Part shown: positions 1 to 11,349 of the stretch, one piece after another | Layout of the letters: each line of letters begins with the position of its first letter | Position numbering within the stretch: position 1 is the first letter of the stretch | NCBI GenBank assembly: GCA_905250025.1 | Contig: CAJNOJ010000093.1 | Location: 300,388-364,387, forward strand | Reading direction: 5' to 3' | Length of the DNA stretch: 64,000 nucleotides | Source of the DNA: Adineta ricciae | Lineage: Eukaryota; Rotifera; Eurotatoria; Adinetida; Adinetidae | The notes under the pieces: generated by a model | What the model was told of the DNA's origin: nothing | Database searches by the model: none | What the model saw: only the letters and a program-made list of their open reading frames with translations | Made by a program: the position numbers and the translations under genes

Positions 1-21
1 GAAATGATGTTTTCTCTTTAG

Positions 22-683
22 ATCATCGTTCATCGAAGAATAATCGTTATTCATCAATACATCGTTTGCCATCCATATCAGTCGAATGTGTTTACGGAAG
101 TTTCGAAAGTGCTCTAACTCATTTGAATCGACGATTGATTGCCACAACATCACCGGAACGTATCTGTGGTGGAGGATTATTGAAATATTGTCTTCTGTTA
201 ACACGAGGTTATCGTCCATATGACAATGGCATTGCGTCATGGCAATTGGAAAAATTAATGTGTTCAAGATTCTTCATTGATTATGCTGATATAAGTGAAC
301 AAGAATATAAATTATTAGCTTTTCTCTCTTCACATTTCTCCAATGATGATTCAGCGAAATATCGTTACTTGTTACAACTACGTTTAATTATCGAACGTAG
401 TACAGTTTGCTTAATGGCACATGAACGGAATCTAACGTTGACATTGATAACCCAACTTGCAACGGATTATTATTACCGTTTATATGATGAATACAACAAC
501 AATTATAATCTCAATGGTGAAACAACAACTGCTGAAGTCACTGTGCCAAATTCCATAACCATCGATGTGATTTATCACAACGAATGGGATGAATGGAAAA
601 CTTTACATACTCCAGCGAAAAAGTCCATTCAATCACAACAAGAACAAGAAAAACAACAACAACAACAAGAACAAGATAACTAG
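22..683 (+). CDS. TENT5: TENT5 (FAM46) non-canonical poly(A) polymerase, C-terminal exon, 5' partial
   Basis: Last coding exon of a TENT5/FAM46-family nucleotidyltransferase, enzymes that add poly(A) to the 3' ends of mRNAs, especially secreted-protein mRNAs. The exon opens after a splice acceptor (pyrimidines then TAG, 19-21) and ends at TAG 681-683. Diagnostic blocks seen: VECVYGSFESAL, RLIAT..PE.I.GGGLLKYC, the MCSRFFIDY block, and STVCLM.HER near the end; all match the conserved C-terminal half of vertebrate TENT5A-D in order. The catalytic GS/D-x-D part lies upstream of the window and is not seen. The tail after about residue 165 is a divergent Gln/Glu-rich stretch (KQQQQQEQDN) replacing the vertebrate C-terminus. 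Which TENT5 paralogue it is cannot be said. Confidence 0.88.
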
Positions 684-1563
684 TCAAGATGTTCGAGTAA
701 TTATCTAAAGAATATCCGGTCATATGATCATTCCTGATCCAGATAGTTTTAGCCAGTATTTGATTTATTTTCTTCATCGTCTATCAACTGTTGTGATTGT
801 ACAGACATGCTGAAAAATCATTGATCGATTCGAATTGAAACACACACGACTTCTGTATTATTTATTTGTATGTATGTGTACATGTCATCATCATCTTCTT
901 CTTGATATTATTATTTACAAAGAAAAAAAAAGAGAATTCTTCTTTTGTTTGTTTTCTTATTCCTATTATTTTATTCCTATTATTATGTTTTTCTGTTTTA
1001 TTGTTCGACAATACGCTAGAAAAACACAGGTCGCGAATCATTTGAAAAAATGAGAGAAGAAAAAAAATGTTTTATCAATACTAACACAGCCTATTTTTAT
1101 GTCGTTACCGTTTGTTTTTTGTTGTTTCTCTCTGGTGCGTTTGAAAACACTTTTCGTCTCTATTTTGGACATATAAAGAAAAAAAAAGACAGATAAATTA
1201 TGTAAATAAATAAAAAAAAAAGAAATTAGTTCGACATATCGTTCTCTTCTCTGCCAATGAACAATACACTTTCGAATAACAAATCAATAATATTTGCTAA
1301 GAAAGCGATGTTTATTTATTGATCAATAGCAATTATTTTACCTGAAAATGCTCATTTACGTATATTAGTTTTATTTTGATCGATTTGTACTATTACATAA
1401 TTACATCTATTTTTCATTCAATATCGATTTGGTTCGTCTTGCATGTAACGTCATCTGAAATGCTTTTTTAGCTTTCCTAATACAAATATTTTCATTGTTT
1501 ATACTGAGAAATTCATCGAAAAAGAAAACGAAGTTCTTCATTTACATTTGAATTCGATTAGAG
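684..1563. other. 3' flank of TENT5 and intergenic spacer
   Basis: AT-rich non-coding stretch. It has A/T-rich runs and AATAAA-like signals around 1203-1215 that could polyadenylate TENT5. No supported gene; short open frames here have no recognisable product. Confidence 0.5.
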
Positions 1564-1941
1564 ATGAAAAGCATGTTTCAGAATCAATCGGGTTATGTCA
1601 GTGATGGAATTCACGTTTCTTATCGCGGAGAACGGATCGATTCGATGATCGCCATGGCATTTGAAGATATCGGCTTCGGCTATGCTCGTGATCCTTTCCG
1701 GGTCTACTATGCCGGTCATGTGATCGATGGTGCACATTCGCATTCGTTCGAAACTCTCAAAGATGGATATGCCAAAGATGCTTATCATGTTTATTACGAA
1801 GGTGTCAAAATGCCTGGATTAATGTCATCAACGTTTACGACGTTAGGCAATGGGTATGCGAAAGATGCATTGAATGTTTATTATCATGGTCGGAAAAGTG
1901 AAGGTACTGATTGTCATCTATTTCAATCAAATTCGACATGA
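1564..1941 (+). CDS. DKNYY-repeat protein, bacterial-type family
   Basis: Single-exon gene for 125 residues, ATG 1564 to TGA 1939-1941. The protein is four tandem repeats of about 31 residues, each with a core such as GYAKDAYHVYYEG, GYARDPFRVYYAG, GYAKDALNVYYHG and a more diverged first copy GYVSDGIHVSYRG. This is the signature of the DKNYY family (G-[YF]-A-[KR]-D-x3-V-Y-Y-x-G), known mainly from bacteria, where its function is not established. No signal peptide, no introns, and local GC higher than in the flanks. The ATG lies 2 nt after a TTAG that could be a trans-splice acceptor, suggesting it is expressed as a eukaryotic gene. Best explained as a domesticated horizontal acquisition; that origin is inference. 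Function unknown. Confidence 0.72.
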   Translation: MKSMFQNQSGYVSDGIHVSYRGERIDSMIAMAFEDIGFGYARDPFRVYYAGHVIDGAHSHSFETLKDGYAKDAYHVYYEGVKMPGLMSSTFTTLGNGYAKDALNVYYHGRKSEGTDCHLFQSNST

Positions 1942-2442
1942 TTCATTTGTGTACATTTCGTACAGTAATCGAACGAAAAAAGACGTAATTGAAAATAAAT
2001 CATTAGCATTTATAACTGATAATCTACGTTTGTTGACAGGCATAAACATGATTATTTTCATGTCTGTCGTATTTCTCGGTGAGGTGAAATATTTTTCCGA
2101 ATCACATTTTTGAAATACCTGCGTAGCATATCTAGTTATATGTAAATAATTGATCATTAGTGCGGAATATGTGATTGGGTGAATAGATGACAGATGTACA
2201 TACACTCAACTGATAAGATACCACGGATGATGAATCTAAGCAAGAATAAAAATAATTATGACAAACTGTAAAGAAGAAAAACTGAAAGGTAAACAGCATT
2301 CACCTGTAAAATTGCTCTTCCTTCCCTTTGATGTCCTTCATAAATCGAAAATAAATCACGCCAATAGTATCATCAAAACTGTTCTGACTTTCTTTAATAT
2401 ATATTCATTACTAGCATTTACACATTTCTACTTGCTTTCAAT
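1942..2442. other. intergenic spacer
   Basis: About 500 bp between the DKNYY gene and the phosphatase gene. AT-rich; only short frames without recognisable similarity. No RNA gene or repeat seen. Confidence 0.45.
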
Positions 2443-3222
2443 ATGACGTTGACTCGAGACAATTCCTTTGTATCGAATGCATCAAATGTAAGTTTAATGC
2501 CAGTTATGGTCGATTATTCCGTTTCGCAAATAACTCCATATATATTTGTTACTGCGGAAGAAACAGCTCGGCAATTTACTACGGTATTTTCTAATGGCAT
2601 CGGTTGTGTTATCAATGTAGCAGATGAACTTCCTCAGATTATATTTCCTCCTCAAAGTGGCATCGAATCGTTGAAATTTCCTATTCTGGACTTGCCAACA
2701 TTTCCAGCTAATCAATACTTTGATGTTGTTGCCGATCGTATTGCTGCAAATACAGCAGCAAATCGACGAACACTTCTCTACTGTCATCATGGACGTTCAC
2801 GATCGATCACATTTATCTTAGCGTATTTAATTAAACATTATCGTTTATCATTATCGGATGCATATACTTTGGTGAAGCAGAGACGACAGATAGCTTTGCC
2901 TAATGTTGGCTTCTGGTCACAATTGAGAAACTATGAACTATATCAGCAACAACAACGAATGACTCCTTTGCCAGTGATGAGATCTGCTGTGGAACCAATG
3001 ACATATGGTCAACATATGCTCATTAAACTTTCGGATGGTGTTCAACGTGTTTTAGGTCAAGATCCATATTCATCAGCGTTTGCGTCGTCACAGGCACTCA
3101 CAGCACCAGCGATTGTATATAGAAAACCTCATTATCACCATATACGACGAAATCCAGTGCCTCACGTATCTTTGTATCATCACCGTTCACCCCATGGTGC
3201 ATATCATAGACAAAGAGCGTAA
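2443..3222 (+). CDS. atypical dual-specificity phosphatase (DUSP14/18/21/28-like)
   Basis: Intronless gene, 259 residues. Residues about 25-165 form a DSP catalytic domain. The start is typical (QITPYIFV, as in DUSP14 QITxFLF), the acid loop is in LDLPTFPANQYFD, the P-loop is CHHGRSRS (Cys-x5-Arg satisfied), and the domain ends with the subfamily hallmark PNVGFWSQLRNYE. It should dephosphorylate phospho-Tyr/Ser/Thr, possibly MAPK-pathway proteins by analogy. Odd point: the residue before the nucleophilic Cys is Tyr rather than the usual His. The tail of about 90 residues is basic and rich in His/Tyr with no known domain. Start chosen at ATG 2443, the first Met of the open frame. Confidence 0.82.
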   Translation: MTLTRDNSFVSNASNVSLMPVMVDYSVSQITPYIFVTAEETARQFTTVFSNGIGCVINVADELPQIIFPPQSGIESLKFPILDLPTFPANQYFDVVADRIAANTAANRRTLLYCHHGRSRSITFILAYLIKHYRLSLSDAYTLVKQRRQIALPNVGFWSQLRNYELYQQQQRMTPLPVMRSAVEPMTYGQHMLIKLSDGVQRVLGQDPYSSAFASSQALTAPAIVYRKPHYHHIRRNPVPHVSLYHHRSPHGAYHRQRA

Positions 3223-3563
3223 AGACTTGATTTTTCTTGTTTTTGTTTTTTAATAAAAGTATAAATCGTTTTGAATTTCTTTTCTTTTCCTATAGATTTC
3301 TAAATAAAACTTCATAAACAAACGAAAAAACATACGACAAGGTTACACGCATTGTCAACTATCTCCATCTATGTTCTTTTTTATTATATGGTTTTTTGCT
3401 ACATATGCTATGATTCATTGTCATCGTTGATCACCTCTCGGTCGCTCTAGTCTTTTTACTAGATGAGAAAAGAAAACATCAAATAAGTCAAACCAACCAA
3501 ACTGATAATTGTTCTTCAAATAGAAAACTTCTTCCTAATCTTTATAACCTTTTCCTCCTCTAG
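3223..3563. other. DUSP 3' flank and upstream region of RABL6
   Basis: Contains AATAAA-type signals at about 3251 and 3303 for the phosphatase transcript, then AT-rich sequence ending in a strong pyrimidine-rich TTTTCCTCCTCTAG that abuts the RABL6 ATG. Confidence 0.5.
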
Positions 3564-6003
3564 ATGTCATTTGTTCAAGCATTGAAACGTTTGATTACAA
3601 CGAACGATTCATCATCAACTTCTGGAACAGCAACAGCAACTAACGAAACAAATCAAGCTATCCCAGAGAATCCTGCACATACTAATCATCTATCTACAAA
3701 TGCTAACGGATCACAATCGACGATATCTCCGTCGAAATCCAATGAAAATTTCAAACCACTCAGTCAAGGACTACAAAAGAGATATGCGCGTGGAGTTCAG
3801 TATAACAGTAAGCAACGATTGTACTCAAGGACATCTTTTTCCTAGTTAAGAATCGAATATTTTTTTGTTTTCTCTTTTCAGTGAAACTAGTCATACGCGG
3901 CGAGTGTAACACAGGCAAATCGGTATTATGGTCACGTTTACAAGGTACACCATTCATTGAAGATTATGTTCCCTCAGACGAGATTCGTGTTGCAACAATT
4001 AATTGGTCGTCACGCGTTTGTGGCGATGCAATTATCAAAGTTGAAGTCTGGGATGTGGTTGATAAATCGCGAAAGAAACGACGTCCCATTAATCCTTCAC
4101 TTAAACTATCTAATTCAATCGATGCTGCTGTCGCGGAAGTATCGCTCGACGCGGAATTTCTTGACGTTTATAAAAGTACTGCAGGAGTTCTAATGGTCTA
4201 CGATATAACCAAACCATGGACATGGGATTACATTGAGAGAGAAATTGTGAAAGTTCCAGCACACATTCCAGTTCTGGTTATTGGAAATCAATTGGATATG
4301 GGTCATCATCGGAAAGTGTCCACTGATAAATGTTTAAGTTTTATTGAACATCTCGATAGGTAAAATCTGATTGATCATCGAATGAGATTGACATTGATTT
4401 GATTTTCAAGGGGGACGATGGGTTCTGTTGTTCGTTATTGTGAAAGTTCACTGCGAAATGGCTTTGGTCTTCAATATATTCATCAATTTTTAAATATTCC
4501 ATTTTTACAATTACAACGCGAATGTTTGCTCCAACAATTACAAATCAATGCACGTGATATGGACGCATCCATTGAAGAAATCGATGCATACTCACGTAGT
4601 TCAGAAAATGATTACAATCTATTCATTGAGACACTCGCTAATAAACGTCGAACAAAACAAGAAGCGCTTGCCGGCGATGTTTTAGCTAAAGCGAAACCGT
4701 TAGAAGAAGCTAAACGTATTCACGATGAAGCCGTTCAAGCGGCCCTATTAGCTGAACAATTACAACAGCAACAATTTACATCCAAACCATTGAATACAAT
4801 TGTACAGGTTATTAAAAAGACGACGGAAACGCCCGCAGATCCGATTAAACCGACATTAACTACTAAGCAGAAACCACCTGTGGTTGCTGTACAACCAATC
4901 GTTCAACAAGGTAAATTAAACACGTTTGACTAAGAGAAAAGCTTATTTAAGATTTTAGTTGTACCAAAATCACCTATTCATGATAATTCAACCGATAATA
5001 GTATGGAAAAACAACATCTGCCATCCGATGAGTACTCTGAACCACCTCCATCATCGAATCCATTGGTAGCATCCACTGTTGATGATTTTGTGCCTGATGA
5101 TAACGATTACGAAACATTTCTTGTTGATGATAATATCTCTCCGCAACAGCATTTATCAGCTGATCCATTTAATCGGTCAACGGCAACAAAACTATCGACA
5201 ACGGATGAGTAAGCGTGTAGCTTCAGTATTTTACCTATTGAAAAAATGCTCTTTCAGTGAAAATGAACCGGCCGTCAATCCAATGGTAAAAGGTTTCCGC
5301 GAACAATTAGATTCCGATGATGAACAACATCAGCAACCTGTTATGTAAGTTGCTTCTCTTCAAAAGTATAAATAACTATGTATGAACTATTGCAGAACTA
5401 ATGAATCTTATGATTACGAACCATCATCACCAACAATTGAACCTGTAAGTATAATTTGTCTTTGAAAATATATGATCGAACTAAATTTTAGGTCTCTAAT
5501 CCAACATCTCTCCAACCATCACCACCTCCGCCACCTATCTATCATCAAATATCAGCCGATGATCTCGATTTTCTCGATCAATTATCTTCATCAAAACCCA
5601 AAAACTTGACCAATGATACACCAACACCAGGTACGACTCGATTTCCGTTACGTGTTGACTAAACCTCTTGACTGCCTTCCAGATTCCCAAAGTATTCACA
5701 GTGATGCAAGTGCTACAAAACCGAAGAAAAAGAAGACGACAACAAAATCGAAAAAAGTAAACCTTGTTGACAAAATAATCATCAAGTTTTCCTATTGATT
5801 ATCTTTCCTAGGAGGAAACAAGCTCTACAACCGATACTACAAAAATAAAAAAGAAAAAGAAAGCTTCATCTACGAAAACAGCTATTACTCCGGCAATCGA
5901 ATCGACTATTGAACATAACGACGAAGACGATTTAGAATCATTTCTGGCTGACGGCTCAGGAACAGCAAATCGTAGGAATGACAATGACTATGAACATATT
6001 TGA
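3564..6003 (+). CDS. RABL6: Rab-like protein 6 (RABL6)
   Basis: Nine exons: 3564-3807, 3882-4359, 4411-4910, 4959-5208, 5258-5344, 5396-5444, 5492-5630, 5683-5756, 5812-6003. All phases agree and give 670 residues. The N-terminal half is the RABL6 GTPase-like domain: GLQKRYARGVQYN, P-loop RGECNTGKS, VEVWDVVDKSRKKR, LDAEFLDVYK, and GNQLDMG in place of NKxD. The C-terminal half is disordered but keeps the family's islands in order: VDDFVPDD, NPMVKGF, a Lys-rich nuclear-signal-like stretch, and the terminal acidic block DDLESFLADG ending NDYEHI. RABL6 is a large atypical GTPase linked in vertebrates to cell-cycle control. The ATG immediately follows a TAG 3' splice site (3561-3563), so the mRNA is probably trans-spliced. 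KCMF1 follows about 200 bp downstream. Confidence 0.93.
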
Positions 6004-6099
6004 AACCAATCTATTTATTTTATCGTTATCATTCATTTCCGTTTATAAAAAAATCTTGATCTAGTCCATTTAACGTTACTTATCATTCTATTTTTTCGC

Positions 6100-6176
6100 A
6101 ATAAATATCCTTTGTTGTCGTTTGTTTCGCTGTATTCTTTTTCTTTTCGTAATATTTATCTTCAATGTATTTCTAG
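6100..6176 (+). promoter_or_regulatory. polyadenylation signal followed by candidate trans-splice acceptor between RABL6 and KCMF1
   Basis: AATAAA at 6100-6105 lies about 100 nt after the RABL6 stop. About 70 nt further on is a T-rich tract ending TTTCTAG (AG at 6175-6176), 31 nt before the KCMF1 ATG. A 3' end signal followed by an isolated 3' splice acceptor is the usual layout of an operon intercistronic region in organisms that use spliced leaders. Inferred from sequence only. Confidence 0.5.
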
Positions 6177-6207
6177 ATCATCAAACAGAGGAAATAAAAA
6201 TAAACGA

Positions 6208-8331
6208 ATGACTTCGCACAGTGGTATGAAAGACTTGGAAAGAACTTTCATCTTTTACGATTGAATTTCTCGTTTCAGGTGTTTCATGTGATGCTTGCAT
6301 GAGAACGAATTTTCCCGGTCGACGTTACAAATGTTTATTATGTGAAAACTATGATCTTTGTGGAGCGTGCTATGACGTGGAAGCGGAAAGTCAAAACCAT
6401 AAAAATACTCATCCAATGCAATGCATACTAACAGAAGCAGCAGCTGGTTTGTAAAAACAATGATCGTTTGCCAGATAGGATTTGGTAATTTTTTTCTCGT
6501 AGAATTGTTCTATTCTGGCGAATCCACATCCCGTCGTACAGCAGTATCATTGACATGTCCGCATTGTGGATTGTCTGGTTTTATTCCACGAACATTACTC
6601 ACACATTGTGTGGAAAAACATTCATCAACATCGGTGCAAAACAAAAATAGCCAAGTTGTTGTATGTAAGACCTTCATTTTCTTTCGGATAAAAATAGAGG
6701 CATTTATTAGTGGTGTATTCAAAACAGAAGAATTCTCTAAATTAAGCTATTCCACAGAGGAGAATAGGATTTACATTTCTTTACTCATCAATAAGTGTTG
6801 TTTCATAGATATTCTATGGTTATTTTAATCTTAGATGTGTCCAATCTGTGTGACATCGCCATCGCACGGTAATCGAGCGCGATTTGTTCTTCTTGCGGAT
6901 CATATTGCTACAGTCCATGATGGTGGTGGTGATGAAGATGTGACACCTTCATCGGCCGCGACTCAATCTCGGCGTTGTGAAAATGAAGAAGTAATTTGGC
7001 AAATTATGAATTGACGTCAATAACGATTGACTTTCTTTCGAAGGAAGACTCGGATGAAGATAATGAAGAAGAAGAAGAAGAACCATCTTTATACGATCCT
7101 GACCATCGAGCATTTATTGAAGAGGAACATCGACGTCAAGAAGCTGCTCGTCAAAGACTTGCCCATGCCTCATCGTTAGCAGCCGCTAGAAACGCTTATA
7201 CGGCCGCCTTTAGTGGAAATAGTAACGCACAACGACGTCCACTTTCAAGACAAACCGCATTACGAGGTTCAAGAGCAGGTCTACGAGGTGAAAGAAAAAC
7301 ATGATTTCAAGCGATACTAAATTTCTCATTAAATCCGTTACATTTTAGGCTATTTTAATCATTATCCGTATGGTGCTCTACCACGTACAACCACAGGATT
7401 TGCTTCCAGTGCATCACTTCGTAATCCACATGACACATCGAACGGTACTAGCAATCAAAATACAGCATCAAGTGATCAATATGCTGCTCTCTTCGTCTCT
7501 CAAGATCCAATGCTTGGTAAACGATAGAACGGTTGATTGAAGAGTGAAATAAAATTATTGATTTCATTTCATGCAGAATTTGTCTCTCGACTTGTGAATA
7601 ATCAACCATCGTCATCTACTCCATCGATTACTTCATCCAATAGTCAATTTCTTTTTGGACCACCAATTCCTGTTCATGTTCCATCGTCAACAGTAGCGTC
7701 AGCTGATTTCGCACGTATCCAACAACAAATCGAAAATAATGAATCAATGGTTCAAATCAAGTATACTTCACATCATTCATTCGTTCAAATCTCACCTGAA
7801 TCAATATATCTTCTCTTTCTATCCTAGATCAACTTTACTAAACGCGAAACAAAAGCGATCTAGTCACGCTCAACAACAGTCATTATCCTCACAACCAGTG
7901 ATTATTACACATCCATCGGGTTATGATTATCAGCTATGGCAACAGCATTTTCCCGCCATGCAACCAACGTATAGCAATCCGAATATCTTAAATGGAGCTA
8001 TTCCCCATGATCCAACAGCAGCAATGAATAGTAATCTAATCAATTCTTTATCAAAAAACTCCCAACAGTCTTATCGAGAGTATGATCCTCGATCGCTGCT
8101 CGGCAAGTACGTCTTTCTAATTTTTCAAACCAAATCAAACACTCTTCCTATCATCTATTCTTCGTTTGTTTTTCTTTCAGAATCCTACGAAATGATCATG
8201 ATGTAAATAAAGACGACATGAATGAAATTCGCCCACAACAATATCAAGATCATGTATCATTCTTTCAATCGATTCTTCTCTCGACAATGTTAATGAATAT
8301 CAATGATGAAACAAGTCTAAATCACTTGTAA
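6208..8331 (+). CDS. KCMF1: KCMF1-type E3 ubiquitin ligase (ZZ and C2H2 zinc fingers)
   Basis: Nine exons: 6208-6223, 6279-6446, 6503-6660, 6835-6990, 7044-7287, 7349-7516, 7577-7760, 7828-8106, 8181-8331. Phases agree; 507 residues. Residues about 6-55 are a ZZ zinc finger (GVSCDACMRTNFPGRRYKC, LCENYDLCGACYD, THPMQCIL). Two DRIM-type C2H2 fingers follow (LTCPHCGLSG..H...H and MCPICVTSP..H...H). Then an acidic stretch, a Gln/Ser-rich region, and a C-terminal helix with SFFQSILLSTML, matching the vertebrate VQELLLST end. In mammals KCMF1 works with UBR4 in N-degron and lysosomal quality control; the same role is inferred. The first exon codes only five residues plus one base. It is same-strand and very close behind RABL6, possibly a dicistronic pair. 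Confidence 0.92.
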
Positions 8332-8724
8332 TTCCACGTCAACAAAACCATATCGAGTAGAAAATCAAGAATACACGTAGAAGAACAATTATTTTTACTT
8401 GATCTTTTGAATATAGTAAACCTGAGCAAGTTTATCTTTTCTCTCTCTTCTTTTTTTTTAAATAAATAGTTTCTTATCGACAAGTCGAATGATCTAACAT
8501 GTCTATACTTGTAAAGATATTAATCATCGACATGCCATATGTAAGAAAATAATATAAATAAACTAATTTTCACTCCTACATGACCGGTGAATGTGCGTTA
8601 CGAAGATCAATGTTTTATTAAACATTCCATCACGTCTGACTTCTGTTTTTTTCTTGGCTAATCGTTAAGTACTTGCATAAAAGAGTAGAAAACAAGGATT
8701 AATCAATTCAGATTAAGATTAGAC
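8332..8724. other. KCMF1 3' flank and spacer
   Basis: AT-rich, with AATAAA-like signals at about 8460 and 8553. The last bases before the next ATG contain AG dinucleotides after an AT-rich tract (TTCAG, ATTAG) that could act as acceptors. No gene seen. Confidence 0.45.
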
Positions 8725-9372
8725 ATGAGTCTACGTCCACGAGAGTGTTTCACTCATTATCACCTCATAGTTCTAGCTGGTCTTGTAGCCGTTTCACTTG
8801 TTTTAATCATTGTGGGTGGTTCACTCTCGGCTTGGTGTATTCGATATGGAAATACATTCGAATGCCATTCATTATTACACTCCGAACGAGCTTTTTCATG
8901 TCTTTTCAAACTAATTCCAACCGGTGCTGTCCTTTGTTTAATTATTTCCTTATTCATGTTCATTATTCTGATCATCGGTCAAACCTATCTCGAATATTCA
9001 GGCATGGCAAAGAAAGAATATCAACTTGTCGCTCGATCTGTTAATATTCTTGTTCTATCAATCGCTATCATATTGATTATGGTTGTACTTCTTCAATGGT
9101 TTCATCCACCAGCACATTCGACAAAGAATATTTTAATTGGAATGATTCCATCGCAGAATTTAGCAAACAATACAGTCAAACAAGATTCAATGGTTTTTGT
9201 AACAATTGCACCGGACAATCCATCATATTTGAAAGCAATCGGCGCTCAACGTGAATCCATACTTACATATCACAAACATTTTCATCATGGACCGAATTTA
9301 TTCTTCGCAGCGTTTATTATCCTTTTCGTCGCTTTACTTGGATTTGTTCTTGGACATCGTATGTCGTATTGA
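8725..9372 (+). CDS. orphan four-transmembrane protein
   Basis: Intronless, 215 residues, ATG 8725 to TGA 9372. Four hydrophobic segments at about residues 13-36, 63-86, 103-124 and 190-211. The first loop is short (about 26 residues) with Cys pairs (AWCIRYGNTFEC and FSC); the second extracellular loop is about 65 residues with one N-glycosylation sequon (NNT). The topology resembles claudin/tetraspanin-like 4TM proteins, but neither the claudin W-GLW-C-C signature nor the tetraspanin CCG motif is present, so no family is assigned. AATAAA at about 9429 could end the transcript. It converges with the TAF6 gene, 223 bp apart. Confidence 0.7.
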   Translation: MSLRPRECFTHYHLIVLAGLVAVSLVLIIVGGSLSAWCIRYGNTFECHSLLHSERAFSCLFKLIPTGAVLCLIISLFMFIILIIGQTYLEYSGMAKKEYQLVARSVNILVLSIAIILIMVVLLQWFHPPAHSTKNILIGMIPSQNLANNTVKQDSMVFVTIAPDNPSYLKAIGAQRESILTYHKHFHHGPNLFFAAFIILFVALLGFVLGHRMSY

Positions 9373-9595
9373 AACTAGAGAGAGATTGTTTGTATTTTTA
9401 TTGAAATGATTTAAGGAACAAAGAACAAATAAAACACGAGCTTTCATTTTGCCAAGTATCAACTAAATTTGTTCTTTGTTGTATTTCATAGAAGCGAGGA
9501 GGGTTCCCGGTGTGTCTTTTGTACTAATTTTATTGACTTTTCAGTCTGTTGAAATGATAAGTATTGTATTCTCTCTTTCTTCAAAACAAAATCAA

Positions 9596-11010
9596 TCAGA
9601 CATTTTCTAAATTCAAATTATATTTCACAAGTAATTCATTGATTTTCTCTCGAAATATTGTCTCTTGGCTGGTATAATCCAAATCACAATCAGATTCGAA
9701 CGTATACATCTTCCTACCATTTCGGATGGTATTAATAATAAAGGGATGATACTGTTCCATATCAATCAATAACAATGTCCGAAAACATGCATAAACAATT
9801 GAAAATGAAATTCGTTCATCGTTATTAATAAACAAGGACTTAATAACAGAAGTAATCCGATCGGTAAGACAAGACACAAAGGAATATTTCTGTTGAAGTT
9901 GATGAATTAAATCACTGGCTTGTTCTCGGATAGTCCAGATCATAGAATGACTAGTTGAATCATTGATGGATGATGTCGTATCAATCTTTGGTGTTTCAAA
10001 GATGCAAATAAGACAAGTTAATAACGACGGAAGGATTGTATGAAGATATTTATCAAATGAAAGAAATCGATTGTTTAGAAGATTCGTTAATAGTGATAAA
10101 AATCGAGAGAGAAAATCGAAATCATGTAAATGAACATTTGTTTCGATGCCTTTGGAGATGAATAAGAGTAATCGTGGTAAAAGTGGTTGAAGAGCAGCAT
10201 CAGATGAAAGGCAACGGACTGTATTGGATTGTTGTTGATCAGTGCCATTAAAATATGATTCAGTCAACATTTTAAAATAGAATTGCTGCTCGAGACTTAA
10301 TTCATGTCCAAGTAATGATGAAAATGATGGTATCGTTGGTATTTGGTTGTTAATTGTTAGACGACGTGCAGATAAATTGAGAGGACAAATTGGTTTAATA
10401 GTTAGATTATTCTTCGTTAACGGATGAACGTGTTCATCGAAGTTTTTGCGACTAAAACAGTATGAAAATCAATCGGAAAAGTTAATACTAAGCGAATCAA
10501 TTACTTTATTTGAGTTGAACTTGCCAAATGAAAAAGTTGTTGTATCATAGGAGATTGTTCACTGAGTTCAGCTGATAACGTCTTTTTCTCGGCATGCGGA
10601 TGATTTAAATGATCTTGAGAGAAATTAGGTAATGGGTTTTCTGAAGTTATCGGTTGTTGTCCATCGATTGCCAACCAGTGCATCGTCAATTCAAGTTTCT
10701 TAATCGTTCGTGATAATTGATCATTCGATTGAATCAACGATGATATAGAAATGACACAAGATTTCTTCTCTTGCACATCGTTCTTAAGTGATGAATGACG
10801 AATATTGCGATTCTCGAGTGCATTTTCAAAGTCATTTACTCGAAGACGATCACGTTTACAAGCGCGTGCGAATGTTCGTGTATCAATAATGAGATTTCGA
10901 ACAATGAATAACAATTCAATAGTTATTTCTCGGATACATTCAGTCGAAAACGTTATCGATGATTGATATCGTATCCACCAATCATTAGGCAGATTCTCTA
11001 ACCAGATCAT
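9596..11010 (-). CDS. TAF6: TAF6 / TAF6L-type transcription factor subunit
   Basis: Two exons on the minus strand: 11010-10505 and 10451-9596, phase-consistent, 453 residues. N-terminal residues about 10-70 form a histone-fold domain (ITFSTECIREITIELLFIV ... DRLRVNDFENALENRNI) as in TAF6. The second exon begins a HEAT-repeat C-terminal domain: ELSLEQQFYFKMLTES, then LLPRLLLFISKGIETNVH, FDKYLHTILPSLLTCL, IREQASDLI. These correspond block by block to TAF6/TAF6L. It would pair with TAF9 in TFIID or SAGA. TAF6L is about as likely as TAF6; the fold is diverged. Start set at ATG 11010; an acceptor-like TAATTAG lies just upstream. A middle region of about 100 residues is low in similarity. Confidence 0.8.
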
Positions 11011-11019
11011 AATGATCAA

Positions 11020-11340
11020 ATCAATCTAATTAGATTTCCCTCCGTTTATGTTGATGATTCACGAAGAATTTATAAACTGAATTGAATATAAAAAAACATG
11101 GCATAATTGAACATTGATGGTATTTACAAAAAACTTATAAAGAAGAAAAGCTGAAATGAAAACATTCATCTGTATGACAATAGTTGATGCCAATTTCATA
11201 ATCTGCATATCTTATAGATTGACTAACCCACGCTCATACAACAAATTCATGATAAAAATCTGCACAACAAACATGAACAAGCGTTATCTAATGCTCATAG
11301 TACATATAAATTGATTATGTATTTATATTTATGATCTTTG
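11020..11340. other. spacer between TAF6 and the RIB43A pseudogene
   Basis: AT-rich sequence with no supported gene; presumably holds the TAF6 promoter. Confidence 0.4.
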
Positions 11341-11349
11341 TTTGAGCTT

